A stretch of DNA of 64,000 nt, from NCBI RefSeq assembly GCF_016741775.1, contig NZ_JAERRK010000006.1, forward strand, positions 1 through 64,000, read 5' to 3'. The notes beneath the pieces are model-generated. The model ran no database searches and was not told where the DNA came from. It saw nothing but the letters and a program-made list of their open reading frames with translations. Of this stretch, positions 31,709 through 40,263 are shown in pieces. Positions within the stretch are counted from its first letter, which is position 1. Every line of letters begins with the position of its first letter. Both the position numbers and the translations under genes were made by a program. The DNA is from Streptomyces actinomycinicus. Lineage in GTDB: Bacteria; Actinomycetota; Actinomycetes; Streptomycetales; Streptomycetaceae.

Positions 31709-33547
31709 ATGGACGACTACCCGCTGATCGAGAACCACGGGCTGATCGGCGACCTGCAGACCGCGGCGCTGGTGACCACCGAGGGCGTGGTCGACTGGTT
31801 CTGCGCCCCGCGGTTCGACTCGCCGAGTGTGTTCGGGGCGCTCCTGGACAAGCGGAACGGCGGACACTGCACGGTCCGGCCGGTGCACCGGACCCACTCG
31901 ACCAAGCAGCTGTACCTGCCCGACACCGCGATCCTGGTGACCCGTTTCATGACCGAGGCGGGTGCCGGTGAGGTGATCGACTTCATGCCGGTGACCGGTA
32001 CGACGGCCACGCACCGGCACCGGCTGGTCCGTCTGGTCCGGTGTGTGCGCGGCACCATGACGTTCGACGTGGAGATCGCCCCCCGGTTCGACTACGGGCG
32101 CAGCAAGCACCAGTTGCGCATCACCCCGCACGGAGCGGTCTTCGTCGCGGAGGACGGCACGGAACTGACCGTGCACCCCATCCGCGAACCGGAGGACGAG
32201 CGGCTCGCGGAGGCGCTCACCAACCGGGACGGCGACGTGCAGCTCACGCTGACCCTGCGGGCCGGCCAGGAGCGCGGGCTGATCCTGGACCTGGGGGCCG
32301 AGGGACCGCCCGCGGAGGTCCGCCGCGACGAACACCGGCGGCTCTTCGACGAGACGGTGGCCTTCTGGCGCTCCTGGCTGGCCCAGTCCCGCTACACCGG
32401 GCGCTGGCGGGAGGTGGTGGAGCGTTCCGCGATCACGCTGAAGCTCATGACCTTCGCGCCCAGCGGCGCCCTGGTGGCCGCTCCGACGGCTGCCCTCCCG
32501 GAGCAACTGGGCGGTGAGCGCAACTGGGACTACCGCTTCACCTGGATCCGGGACGCCTCCTTCTCCGTGTACGCGCTGCTGGGCCTCGGCTTCACGGAGG
32601 AGGCCAGGGCATTCATCATCTGGCTGGGCGACCGGGTTGACGAGCGGGCCGGCAGCGACGGCAACACGGGCCCGCTCAACATCATGTACAAGGTCGACGG
32701 CGCCTCCGACCTGACCGAGCAGATCCTCGGCCACTGGGAGGGCTACGCGGGTTCCGCCCCGGTACGGATCGGCAACGGTGCCGCCACCCAGCTCCAACTG
32801 GACATCTACGGCGAGGCCCTGGACAGCATCTACTTCGCGCACCGGCACGGCTTCCAGGTCGGGCACGGCGGATGGGCCTCGCTGCGGACGGACCTGGACT
32901 GGCTGGCCGACCACTGGGACCAGGCGGAGGAGGGCATCTGGGAGACCCGCGGCGGCCGCCAGGACTTCACGTACGGGCGGGTGATGTCGTGGGTGGCGTT
33001 CGACCGCGGGCTGCGACTCGCCGAGGCGAAAGGGTGGCCGTCCTCGTCCGGCCGCTGGCAGGCCGAACGGGACGCCGTCTACGAGCAGGTCATGGCCAAG
33101 GGGTGGAGCGAGGACCGGCGGGCCTTCGTGCAGCACTACGGCAGCGACGTCCTGGACTCCTCGCTGCTGCGCATGGCGACGGTCGGGTTCCTCACCCCCG
33201 GGGACCCGATGTGGAAGGCGACCCTGGACGCCATGGAACAGGAACTGGTGAGCGACAGCCTCGTCTACCGGTACAACCCCAGTGCCTCGCCCGACGGCCT
33301 GCGCGGCTCGGAAGGCACGTTCTCGCTGTGCACGTTCATGTACGTCGACGCCCTGGCGCGCGCGGGGCGGACGGACCGGGCGAGGCTGGTGTTCGAGAAG
33401 ATGATGGGGTACGCCAACCATCTGGGCCTGTACTCCGAGGAGATCGACCCGACGGGCCGGCAGCTCGGCAACTTCCCGCAGGCGTTCACCCATCTCGCCC
33501 TCATCGACTCCGCCATCACTCTGAACGAGGCGCTGGACAGGAAGTAG
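31709..33547 (+). CDS. Glycoside hydrolase family 15 protein (glucoamylase/trehalase type)
   Basis: 612 residues, the usual size of bacterial GH15 proteins. An N-terminal beta-sandwich (~1–230; PLIENHGLIGDLQTAALVTT, VVDWFCAPRFDSPSVF) is followed by an (alpha/alpha)6 barrel. GGERNWDYRFTWIRDASFS carries the conserved catalytic-region residues, and YSEEIDPTGRQLGNFPQAF the second catalytic Glu. Actinobacterial members include glucoamylases and trehalases; specificity is unclear. GGAAGGGG lies 7 nt before the ATG. It ends 12 bp from the convergent cydB stop. Confidence 0.92.
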   Translation: MDDYPLIENHGLIGDLQTAALVTTEGVVDWFCAPRFDSPSVFGALLDKRNGGHCTVRPVHRTHSTKQLYLPDTAILVTRFMTEAGAGEVIDFMPVTGTTATHRHRLVRLVRCVRGTMTFDVEIAPRFDYGRSKHQLRITPHGAVFVAEDGTELTVHPIREPEDERLAEALTNRDGDVQLTLTLRAGQERGLILDLGAEGPPAEVRRDEHRRLFDETVAFWRSWLAQSRYTGRWREVVERSAITLKLMTFAPSGALVAAPTAALPEQLGGERNWDYRFTWIRDASFSVYALLGLGFTEEARAFIIWLGDRVDERAGSDGNTGPLNIMYKVDGASDLTEQILGHWEGYAGSAPVRIGNGAATQLQLDIYGEALDSIYFAHRHGFQVGHGGWASLRTDLDWLADHWDQAEEGIWETRGGRQDFTYGRVMSWVAFDRGLRLAEAKGWPSSSGRWQAERDAVYEQVMAKGWSEDRRAFVQHYGSDVLDSSLLRMATVGFLTPGDPMWKATLDAMEQELVSDSLVYRYNPSASPDGLRGSEGTFSLCTFMYVDALARAGRTDRARLVFEKMMGYANHLGLYSEEIDPTGRQLGNFPQAFTHLALIDSAITLNEALDRK

Positions 33548-33559
33548 CCGGGGACCGCT

Positions 33560-34600
33560 TCAGCCCTCGTCCCCGGCGCCGCCCCGCCGCAGATCGGCGT
33601 CGGTGAGGCCCTCCAGCTCGCCGTGGGTGTCCAGCCAGTACAGCAGGGCCACCGCGGGGATCACGAGCACGAGGGCGACGAGGGTGACGAAGGCCAGCCA
33701 GCGCAGGGTGGTGTGCGCGCCGGCGCCCTCGGCGACGGTCAGCGAGGTCGGCACGAGATAGGGGCGCTGCGCCATGCCCCAGGCGATGACGGCCGAGGCG
33801 ACCACACCGACCGCCGTGACCCGGGACCAGGCGCCGGAGGGGCGGTTCAGCAGCCATGCGGTGGCGAGCGTGGCCAGCACCGCCACGATCACGAAGAAGA
33901 GGCCGACGCCATGGGTGAGGCCGTGCCACACATGGGGTGCGTCCCCGTGGGTGACGAACAGGGTGACGACGGCGAGCACGGCGACGGCCGCGAGGGCGCC
34001 CAGGGCCCGTCGGCGGAAGTAGCGGTCCAGGTCCGGTGCGGCGAAGCGCCGGGCGTCCGCGGCGAGGAAGACCGCGCCGAGGGCCGCCGTGGCCGCGATG
34101 GCGAGCAGGCCGAACAGCAGGGACGTGGGATTGGCCCAGACGTCCGTGGACGCCGTCGTCGTGGCGGTCACCCGGCCCGAGGCCACCCCGCCGGCCGCGG
34201 CCCCGAGGAAGAACGGCGTCAGCAGCGAGGAGACGGCGAAGACCGCCCCGTACAGGCGCCGGCCGGCCGGCCGCCGGAGGGGCTTGCGCAGGGCGAACCC
34301 GGCACCGCGCAGCACGATGCCCACGGCGGCCAGCGCCAGGGGCAGCCACATGGTGGTGAAGACCTGCTGGAAGAAGACGGGGAAACCCGTCCACATGATC
34401 ACCAGCACGAAGATCAGCCAGACGTTGTTGACCTCCCAGACGGGCTCCATCGCGTGGTCGATCAGCCGGCGCGGGCGGTCGCCGCGCTCGGCGCCTCCCG
34501 CGACCAGGTCCCAGAAGCCGGCCCCGTAGTCGGTGCCGCCGCCGCAGGCGTAGGCGGCGATCGCGAGCAGCAGGACGACGGCGATCACCCCGGCGATCAC
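33560..34600 (-). CDS. cydB: Cytochrome bd oxidase subunit II
   Basis: 346 residues, eight to nine membrane helices. The family signature EPVWEVNNVWLIFVLVIMWTGFPVFF lies near residues 50–75. It is the non-haem structural subunit of the bd menaquinol oxidase, which reduces oxygen to water without copper. The GTG start at 34600 overlaps the cydA stop (GTGA), so translation is coupled. No cydCD transporter genes are nearby, unlike in some other Streptomyces loci. Confidence 0.93.
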   Translation of the reverse strand: MIAGVIAVVLLLAIAAYACGGGTDYGAGFWDLVAGGAERGDRPRRLIDHAMEPVWEVNNVWLIFVLVIMWTGFPVFFQQVFTTMWLPLALAAVGIVLRGAGFALRKPLRRPAGRRLYGAVFAVSSLLTPFFLGAAAGGVASGRVTATTTASTDVWANPTSLLFGLLAIAATAALGAVFLAADARRFAAPDLDRYFRRRALGALAAVAVLAVVTLFVTHGDAPHVWHGLTHGVGLFFVIVAVLATLATAWLLNRPSGAWSRVTAVGVVASAVIAWGMAQRPYLVPTSLTVAEGAGAHTTLRWLAFVTLVALVLVIPAVALLYWLDTHGELEGLTDADLRRGGAGDEG

Positions 34601-36039
34601 AGTCGGCTCCCGGCCGAGCGCGGCCCGTACGGGGTGTCCGTCTCGGGGGTGTCGGGCCCCGGTGCCCCCTCGGCCGGCCGGGGCCCGCCCTGCTCGTCGG
34701 CGAGCCGCCAGCGTGAGCGCATCCTGAGCAGCACCGCGAGGAACGAGCCGAACACGAAGACGTACACGACGACGACCAGGGCGAACATGATCCACAGGCT
34801 GGTGGAGCGGGTCGCCGTCACCGCCTCGGCGACCCGCATGTTCTGGTAGACGATCCACGGCTGGCGGCCCACCTCGGTGGTGATCCAGCCGCATTCGACG
34901 GCCAGGACGGAGGCGACGCCCGCGCAGGCCGCGGCGCGGAAGAACCACGGGGACTCGGGCAGCCGGCGGCGCCGGAGCCACAGGACGCCGTACCAGAGGG
35001 CGAGCAGGAGCAGCACCGAGCCGATCCCGACCATGGTGTCGAAGGCCCAGTGGGCGACGGTGGCCTGGGTGGCCGTCGGCCGGTCGCTCGCGGGGACCGA
35101 GGTCAGCCCGGTGACCTGCGTGTCGGGGCGGAAGCCGGCCAGGATGGAGTCGAGTTGCGGAATCCTGATGCCGCCGGAGACGGTCCCGTCCGGGTGCAGG
35201 CGGCCGAACAGGTACTCCGGGACGTGGGTGTCGGTCTTCCAGACGATCTCCATGGCGCCGAACTTCACCGGCTGCTTGTGGAAGACCTGACGGGCGATGG
35301 AGTCGCCGAGCACGAACTGCACGGGCGTGCACACGGCGGCGAACGTGAAGGGGATCGTGAAGCCGAGCCGGTGGTAGCGGTCCCGGCGGCCGCGCAGCCG
35401 GCCGACGGCGTAGACCCCGGCCACGACGTATCCCGCCGTCACGAACATCGCGAAGACGAAGTGCCAGTACTCCGGGCCGAACATGGGGGTGAAGACGGCC
35501 TTCCAGATCTTCACGTCGACCGGGTTGCCGGCGGGGTCGAGGGTGAAGCCGCGCGGTGTGTTCATCCAGGAGTTGGCGGCCAGGATGCCGAAGGCGCCGA
35601 GCAGGGCCACGAACGGCAGGGGCAGTCCGAGCAGGAAGTGGATCCGGGAGGGCAGCCTTCGCCAGCCGTAGAGGTAGATGGCGATGAGGACGGCCTCCAG
35701 GAAGAACGCCCACGCCTCGACCCCGAAGCCGATGCCGAACACATCGCCCCACCGGCCCATCATGCCCGGCCACAGCAGTCCGAACTCGAAGGACAGCACC
35801 GTGCCGGTGACCACGCCGATCGCGAACTGCACCGCCATGACGGCCGACCACCGCCGTGCCAGCAGCAGTGCGTCGGCGTCGGCACGACGCAGGCCGTAGC
35901 CGTGCATGACCAGCGTGATCAGCGGCAGCGCCACGCCCAGGGGCACCAGGATGATGTGGGAGGCCAGGGTGAACGCCATCATCGATCTGGCAGGCAGCGT
36001 CTGCGCCGGTGCGTCCGCCAGCAGCAGGACCGTGTGCAT
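34597..36039 (-). CDS. cydA: Cytochrome bd oxidase subunit I
   Basis: 480 residues, nine helices. The haem-ligand histidine is in MMAFTLASHIILVPLG, and the haem b595/d loop GWITTEVGRQPWIVYQNMR is complete. The Q-loop between helices 6 and 7 is short, as in actinobacterial and Gram-positive bd oxidases. It oxidises menaquinol and reduces oxygen at the membrane with high oxygen affinity. GGAGAG lies 7 nt before the ATG. It follows the SDR gene by 40 nt on the same strand. The C-terminal ~30 residues are Pro/Gly-rich. Confidence 0.95.
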   Translation of the reverse strand: MHTVLLLADAPAQTLPARSMMAFTLASHIILVPLGVALPLITLVMHGYGLRRADADALLLARRWSAVMAVQFAIGVVTGTVLSFEFGLLWPGMMGRWGDVFGIGFGVEAWAFFLEAVLIAIYLYGWRRLPSRIHFLLGLPLPFVALLGAFGILAANSWMNTPRGFTLDPAGNPVDVKIWKAVFTPMFGPEYWHFVFAMFVTAGYVVAGVYAVGRLRGRRDRYHRLGFTIPFTFAAVCTPVQFVLGDSIARQVFHKQPVKFGAMEIVWKTDTHVPEYLFGRLHPDGTVSGGIRIPQLDSILAGFRPDTQVTGLTSVPASDRPTATQATVAHWAFDTMVGIGSVLLLLALWYGVLWLRRRRLPESPWFFRAAACAGVASVLAVECGWITTEVGRQPWIVYQNMRVAEAVTATRSTSLWIMFALVVVVYVFVFGSFLAVLLRMRSRWRLADEQGGPRPAEGAPGPDTPETDTPYGPRSAGSRL

Positions 36040-36079
36040 GTGTCGTCTCTCCGGGGCCGCGCCGGTCGGGTGGGGGGGG

Positions 36080-36919
36080 TCAGCCGCCGGTGGCGAATCC
36101 CGGGAAGAGCGTCATCCCGCCGTCGACGTACAGGGTGGCGCCGACCACGTAGTCCATGAGGTCGGAGGCGAGGCCCACGGCCGCGTGACCGATGTCCTCG
36201 GGCTCTCCGATGCGGTCGTAGGGGATCAGCCGCAGCAGGTCCTCCCGGGCCTGGGGCGTCTCCCAGGCGCTGCGGTTGATGGGGGTCTTGATGGCACCGG
36301 GGGCGATCGCGTTCACACGGATCTTCTTCGGGGCCAGCTCCTGGGCCAGCGTCTCCATCATCATCTGCACCCCGCCCTTGGAGGAGGCGTAGTTGACGTG
36401 CCCGGCCCACGGGATGATCTGGTGCACCGAACTCATGCAGATGATCTTCCCGGCCGCGCGTGACACCTCCGGGACCACTCCGCGGCGCAGGAACTCCTTC
36501 GTCGCCTCCCGGGCGCACAGGAACTGCCCGGTGAGGTTGACGTCGAGGACCTTCTGCCACTGGGCGAGGGTCATCTCGGTGAACGGGGCGTCCCGCTGGA
36601 GGCCCGCGTTGGCGACCAGGATGTCGATCGTGCCGAACTCCCGGACCATCCGGTCCATCATGGCGACGACCTGCTGCTCGTCGGAGACGTCCGCCTCGTA
36701 GGCGGCCGCCCGGACCCCGAGACCGGTGATCTCCTCGACCACCTTCTCGGCCTCCTCGCCGCCCGTCACGTAGTTGACCACGACGTCGGCCCCGGCCCGG
36801 CCCAGGGCGACGGCCGTCGCCCTGCCGATTCCGGAGTTCGCGCCGGTCACGAGCGCCTTCTGCCCGCGCAGCAGCTGGGCGGGGATCACGCCCTGAGTTG
36901 TCCCCTGGGTGGAACTCAC
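36080..36919 (-). CDS. SDR-family dehydrogenase (glucose 1-dehydrogenase-like)
   Basis: 279 residues, classical short-chain dehydrogenase. TGANSGIGRATAVAL (~31–45) is the TGxxxGIG cofactor loop; NAGL, the catalytic Ser in CMSSVHQI and YASSK (Tyr-x-x-x-Lys) follow in order. R/N residues after the second strand suggest NADP(H) or NAD(H) use; similarity is closest to glucose 1-dehydrogenases. The GTG start was chosen because GAGGAG precedes it by 10 nt. It lies between GMC-oxidoreductase and cydA genes, all on one strand, and may feed electrons toward quinol. Confidence 0.9.
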   Translation of the reverse strand: MSSTQGTTQGVIPAQLLRGQKALVTGANSGIGRATAVALGRAGADVVVNYVTGGEEAEKVVEEITGLGVRAAAYEADVSDEQQVVAMMDRMVREFGTIDILVANAGLQRDAPFTEMTLAQWQKVLDVNLTGQFLCAREATKEFLRRGVVPEVSRAAGKIICMSSVHQIIPWAGHVNYASSKGGVQMMMETLAQELAPKKIRVNAIAPGAIKTPINRSAWETPQAREDLLRLIPYDRIGEPEDIGHAAVGLASDLMDYVVGATLYVDGGMTLFPGFATGG

Positions 36920-37119
36920 GATGTCCTGCTCCTCCACTGCGTGCCCGCTTCCGCCGGACCCGCGGCCCGGCGGTCCGGGCACCAGACAAGCACCGGGGAG
37001 GGGCGGCGGCATGCCGTGGCGTACCGCGTTGCGCTGGCCGGCGCAGGATCTTCCCCCGGTCGGGCTCCGCGCGCCGGCCCAGGCCGCGGTGGGCCAGGTG
37101 GGCAGTCGGTGCCGCGGGC

Positions 37120-38700
37120 TCAGCCCAGCCGCTCCAGCAGGTGGTCGCCGACGCGGAGGGCGTTCGCGATGGCCGTCAGGGACGGATTGACCGCGCCGAT
37201 GCTCGGGAAGAAGCTGGTGTCGACGACGTAGAGGTTGTCCAGGTCGTGTGCCTTGCAGTGGACGTCCAGGGCCGATGACGCCGGGTCGGTGCCGAAGCGC
37301 ACGGTGCCGGCCTGATGTGCGGTGGCGCCGATCGGCATGCCCTTGTGCAGGTAGATGCTGTGGGACAGCAGACGGTGCTCGTGCATGCCGAGGTGGCCGA
37401 GCATGTGCTGCAGTTTGTGCCGCAGGCGCTTGAGACCGGCGATGTTGTTGTCCTCGTCGAGCGTGAGCCGGATGCGGCCGTCGTCCTCCAGGGTCACCCG
37501 GTTGTCCGGCTGCGGCAGGTCCTCCCCGCACAGCCAGAAGTCGACGGCGTGGTGGGCCAGGACCTCGAACGGCATGTCCGGCGCGACCGCTCCGGCCCAT
37601 CGCGGGGCCTCGCCGTGGATCTGCTCGGCGTCCGACTTGCCGAGCATCTGGATCCCACCGAGCGGGTACTCCCAGTCGTCCGCGCCCAGGTACCAGTCGT
37701 GCAGGGCGAGGGTCTTCTGGAACTTGGTGTCGTTGGGTTCCTTCGAGACGGCCATCAGCGCCAGGTTGTTGTGGCGCATGTAGTGCCGGCCGACCACGTC
37801 GGAGCTGTTCGCGAGGCCGCGCGGATGCCGGTCGTTGGCCGAGGCGAGCAGCAGCGCGGCGGAGTTGACGGCCCCGCAGGCCACGACCACGACGTCGGCC
37901 GAGAACCGGGCCTCACGCTCCCCGGGGAGCTGGGCGACGACCGTGGTGACGCTGCGTCCGGTGGCGTCGGTCTCCAGCCGTGTCACCCGCGCGTTCGTGA
38001 CCATCTCCACGTTCGGGTGCTCCAGCGCGGGCTCGACACAGATCACCTGGGCGTCGGACTTGGCGCGGACCAGACAGGGGAAGCCGTCCACGCGGTCGCA
38101 GCGGATGCAGACGCTGGAGTGGGTGGCCCGGCCGTCCTCGTCCTGGGTGAGGTTGACTCCGATCGGCAGGTGGAAGGGGTGCAGGCCCTGCTTCTCCAGG
38201 TCCTGGCTCAACTGCTCGATCCGCGGCTCGTGTTCGACCGGCGGGTACGCGTACTGGGCGCTGCACGGCCCTTCCCAGGGGTCCTCGCCGTGCCGGCCGT
38301 GCACCAGGTAGAGGTGTTCCGCCTGGGCGTAGTAGGGCTCCAGGTCCTCGTAACCGATGGGCCAGGCGGGCGAGATGCCGTCATGGTGGCGGAGTTCGCC
38401 GAAGTCCTGGGGGCGCAGGCGGAACAGCGCCGCCCCGTAGAACTTGGTGTTTCCGCCGACGTAGTAGTTCACCTCGGGCGGGAACTCGTCGCCGTGCCGG
38501 TCCAGCCAGAACTCCGGCGCCCGGTACTTGGCCTTCACGAACACGGACGTGGAGTCCCAGTTGTCACGTTCGCGTGGCAGGTAGTCACCGCGTTCGAGGA
38601 TGAGCACCCGCTTGCCGGACGGGGCGAGCCGGTGGGCCAGGGTGCCGCCGCCGGCACCGGTGCCGATGACGATGACGTCATAGGGGGGCAGGGCGTCCAT
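37120..38700 (-). CDS. GMC-family FAD oxidoreductase
   Basis: 526 residues. The N-terminal dinucleotide fold reads YDVIVIGTGAGGGTLAHRLA (~7–26), and the family C-terminal signature VVDTSFFPSIGAVNPSLTAIANALR carries the flavin-contacting Asn. The catalytic His is in IGATAHQAGT. It resembles cellobiose/choline dehydrogenase-like or gluconate-type dehydrogenases; the substrate is an alcohol or sugar, not further defined. It lies 200 bp upstream of the SDR gene. ATG at 38700 preferred over an upstream GTG because AAGGA is better spaced. Confidence 0.9.
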   Translation of the reverse strand: MDALPPYDVIVIGTGAGGGTLAHRLAPSGKRVLILERGDYLPRERDNWDSTSVFVKAKYRAPEFWLDRHGDEFPPEVNYYVGGNTKFYGAALFRLRPQDFGELRHHDGISPAWPIGYEDLEPYYAQAEHLYLVHGRHGEDPWEGPCSAQYAYPPVEHEPRIEQLSQDLEKQGLHPFHLPIGVNLTQDEDGRATHSSVCIRCDRVDGFPCLVRAKSDAQVICVEPALEHPNVEMVTNARVTRLETDATGRSVTTVVAQLPGEREARFSADVVVVACGAVNSAALLLASANDRHPRGLANSSDVVGRHYMRHNNLALMAVSKEPNDTKFQKTLALHDWYLGADDWEYPLGGIQMLGKSDAEQIHGEAPRWAGAVAPDMPFEVLAHHAVDFWLCGEDLPQPDNRVTLEDDGRIRLTLDEDNNIAGLKRLRHKLQHMLGHLGMHEHRLLSHSIYLHKGMPIGATAHQAGTVRFGTDPASSALDVHCKAHDLDNLYVVDTSFFPSIGAVNPSLTAIANALRVGDHLLERLG

Positions 38701-38811
38701 CGCAACCACCGTCCTTGTGTCGCCTCGTCCGCGGCCGGTGCGGGTCTCCCTCCTTCGAACCTACGCGTCGTACGGGGGCACGGCACCTGGAACGGGCCCC
38801 GCTCCGGTGCG

Positions 38812-39777
38812 TCACAGAACGGCGATCGGGTTCACCGGGGAGCCGGTCGCCGCCGGGAGCCGCAGCGGGGCGACCACGCACAGGAAGTGCCAGCGCCGCC
38901 GCTCCTCGCACACCGGTACCAGCTCCTCGAAGTCCAGGTAGTCCAGCAGATGCAGCCCCATGGCGTTGACGGCCAGCACGTGCACGGGGAAGTCGACTTC
39001 GGCGACCGCGCTGGGCGCGGCGTCGCTGTTGCCGTCCGATCCCAGGACCGGCACGCGCCGCTCGGCCAGGAAGTCCACCGCCGTCGGATGCAGGCCGGCC
39101 CGGGCCCGCGTCACGTCCCAGGGCCCGAGGCTCCGGCGCCGCGGACGGTGTCCCACCCGCACGAACAGCAGGTCGCCCGGTCCGACCTCGGTGCGCTGGG
39201 CGGTCTCGGCCGCGGCGAGGTCCTCGGCCGTCACCTGGGTGCCGGGATCGAGCCAGGGCACCCCGTGCAGGCGCGGGATGTCCAGCAGGACACCGCGGCC
39301 GACGATTCCGTCACGGACCAGATCGACGGTGAGCGCACCGGCGCCGTCCGGGGTCACGGTGCTCGACGGGACGCCGCCGTACAGCTCGCCGTCGTAGATC
39401 ACGTGGCACAGCGCGTCGAGGTGGCTGTCGACGTCACCGTGCACGTTCATGGCGAACCGGTCGCGGGCGAACGCGAGCCCGGGTGCGCCGGCCTCCCGGT
39501 GCGTGGGAGCCGTCATCCGGTGCGACGCGGGCTCCGGACTGTCCGGACCGGGCAGGGTCTCGATGGGCGCGGCCAGCGACACGGTGCGCCCGCACCGGAC
39601 CTCGGCGGCGGCCGCCACGACCCGCTCCGGCGTCAGCAGGTCCAGTGCACCGCGCCGGTCCTCCCCACCCCCCTGGGCCCGGTCCCGCAACCTGCGGTAC
39701 AGGTCACGGAACGCCGCTTCGGAGAGGGTCTGCGGGGGCGTGGGACGCGAGGGTGCGGGCTGCTGGTCCGAGGCCAT
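38812..39777 (-). CDS. Cyclase-family (kynurenine formamidase-like) metal hydrolase
   Basis: 321 residues of the PF04199 cyclase fold. The metal-binding signature normally HxGTHxDxxxH appears as NVHGDVDSHLDALCHV (~113–128), with HxD and a following His retained. RTVSLAAPI is the typical first strand, and DFLAERRVPVLGSDGNSD the later metal-site loop. It is probably a Zn/Mn-dependent amidohydrolase or lactone hydrolase. GGAGG lies 7 nt before the ATG. It is the first gene of the row leading to cydAB. Confidence 0.85.
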   Translation of the reverse strand: MASDQQPAPSRPTPPQTLSEAAFRDLYRRLRDRAQGGGEDRRGALDLLTPERVVAAAAEVRCGRTVSLAAPIETLPGPDSPEPASHRMTAPTHREAGAPGLAFARDRFAMNVHGDVDSHLDALCHVIYDGELYGGVPSSTVTPDGAGALTVDLVRDGIVGRGVLLDIPRLHGVPWLDPGTQVTAEDLAAAETAQRTEVGPGDLLFVRVGHRPRRRSLGPWDVTRARAGLHPTAVDFLAERRVPVLGSDGNSDAAPSAVAEVDFPVHVLAVNAMGLHLLDYLDFEELVPVCEERRRWHFLCVVAPLRLPAATGSPVNPIAVL

Positions 39778-40263
39778 CGGGAAACCTCCAAAGTGATCCC
39801 CCGACACCGAATCACCGGGAGGGCCGGGCCACACGCCGGGCGCGGACGGATTGCGCCGATCGGCCGCACCCGGCCGGCCTCGGCCCCAGGGCCGCTCGGC
39901 GTGCGGGCCAGGTGGGGCGCGGCATCGCTCGGGGCGAGGAGGCCAGGTGGGTGTGGCATCGCTCGGGGGGGGGGAGGAGGCCAGGTGGGCGTGGCATCGC
40001 TCGGCGTGGGGCCAGTCGGGCCCATCTCCCCGTCACACAGAACGGCGGTTGACAGGCCCCCTGGCCCTGTGGCGTGCGCTCCGCACACGCTTGGGAGTCG
40101 GGGGGAGCCGGGCATCCTGGCACCCGCGGCCGACGACGGCCGGACGGGCCGCACCTCGCTCCGGGGCCGGGCATGGCCGGTGAGCGGCTCGGGTGAGGGG
40201 TGCTCTTCAAACCCCCGCTCGTGCCCGATGGCCGCGTCCCGGCCCAGGCCCTAGCGTCGGACC
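39778..40263. repeat. Intergenic region with a ~36-bp tandem repeat
   Basis: 486 bp without a supportable gene. The unit GGCCAGGTGGGYGTGGCATC plus GCTCGGGG occurs at 39906, 39941 and 39979 (spacing 35 and 38 bp), interrupted by a 10-nt G-run near 39965. The divergent promoters of the cyclase-family and MFS genes lie here. Confidence 0.65.

Noticed and set aside
30785..33493. 902-codon minus-strand frame
   Set aside because: Antisense to the SUKH-like and GH15 genes, which have clear motifs and normal third-position GC.
33560..35851. Possible fused long cyd protein in one frame
   Set aside because: Only the part up to 34600 is cydB; the upstream part is an out-of-frame shadow of cydA, whose true frame starts at 36039.
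39900..40010. CRISPR-like repeat array
   Set aside because: Repeats are contiguous or nearly so, without unique spacers, and there are no cas genes. The same holds for the arrays at 53836, 56293 and 61587.
37315..40254. 979-codon plus-strand frame
   Set aside because: Antisense of the GMC oxidoreductase and cyclase-family genes; Val/Gly/Gln-rich shadow composition.
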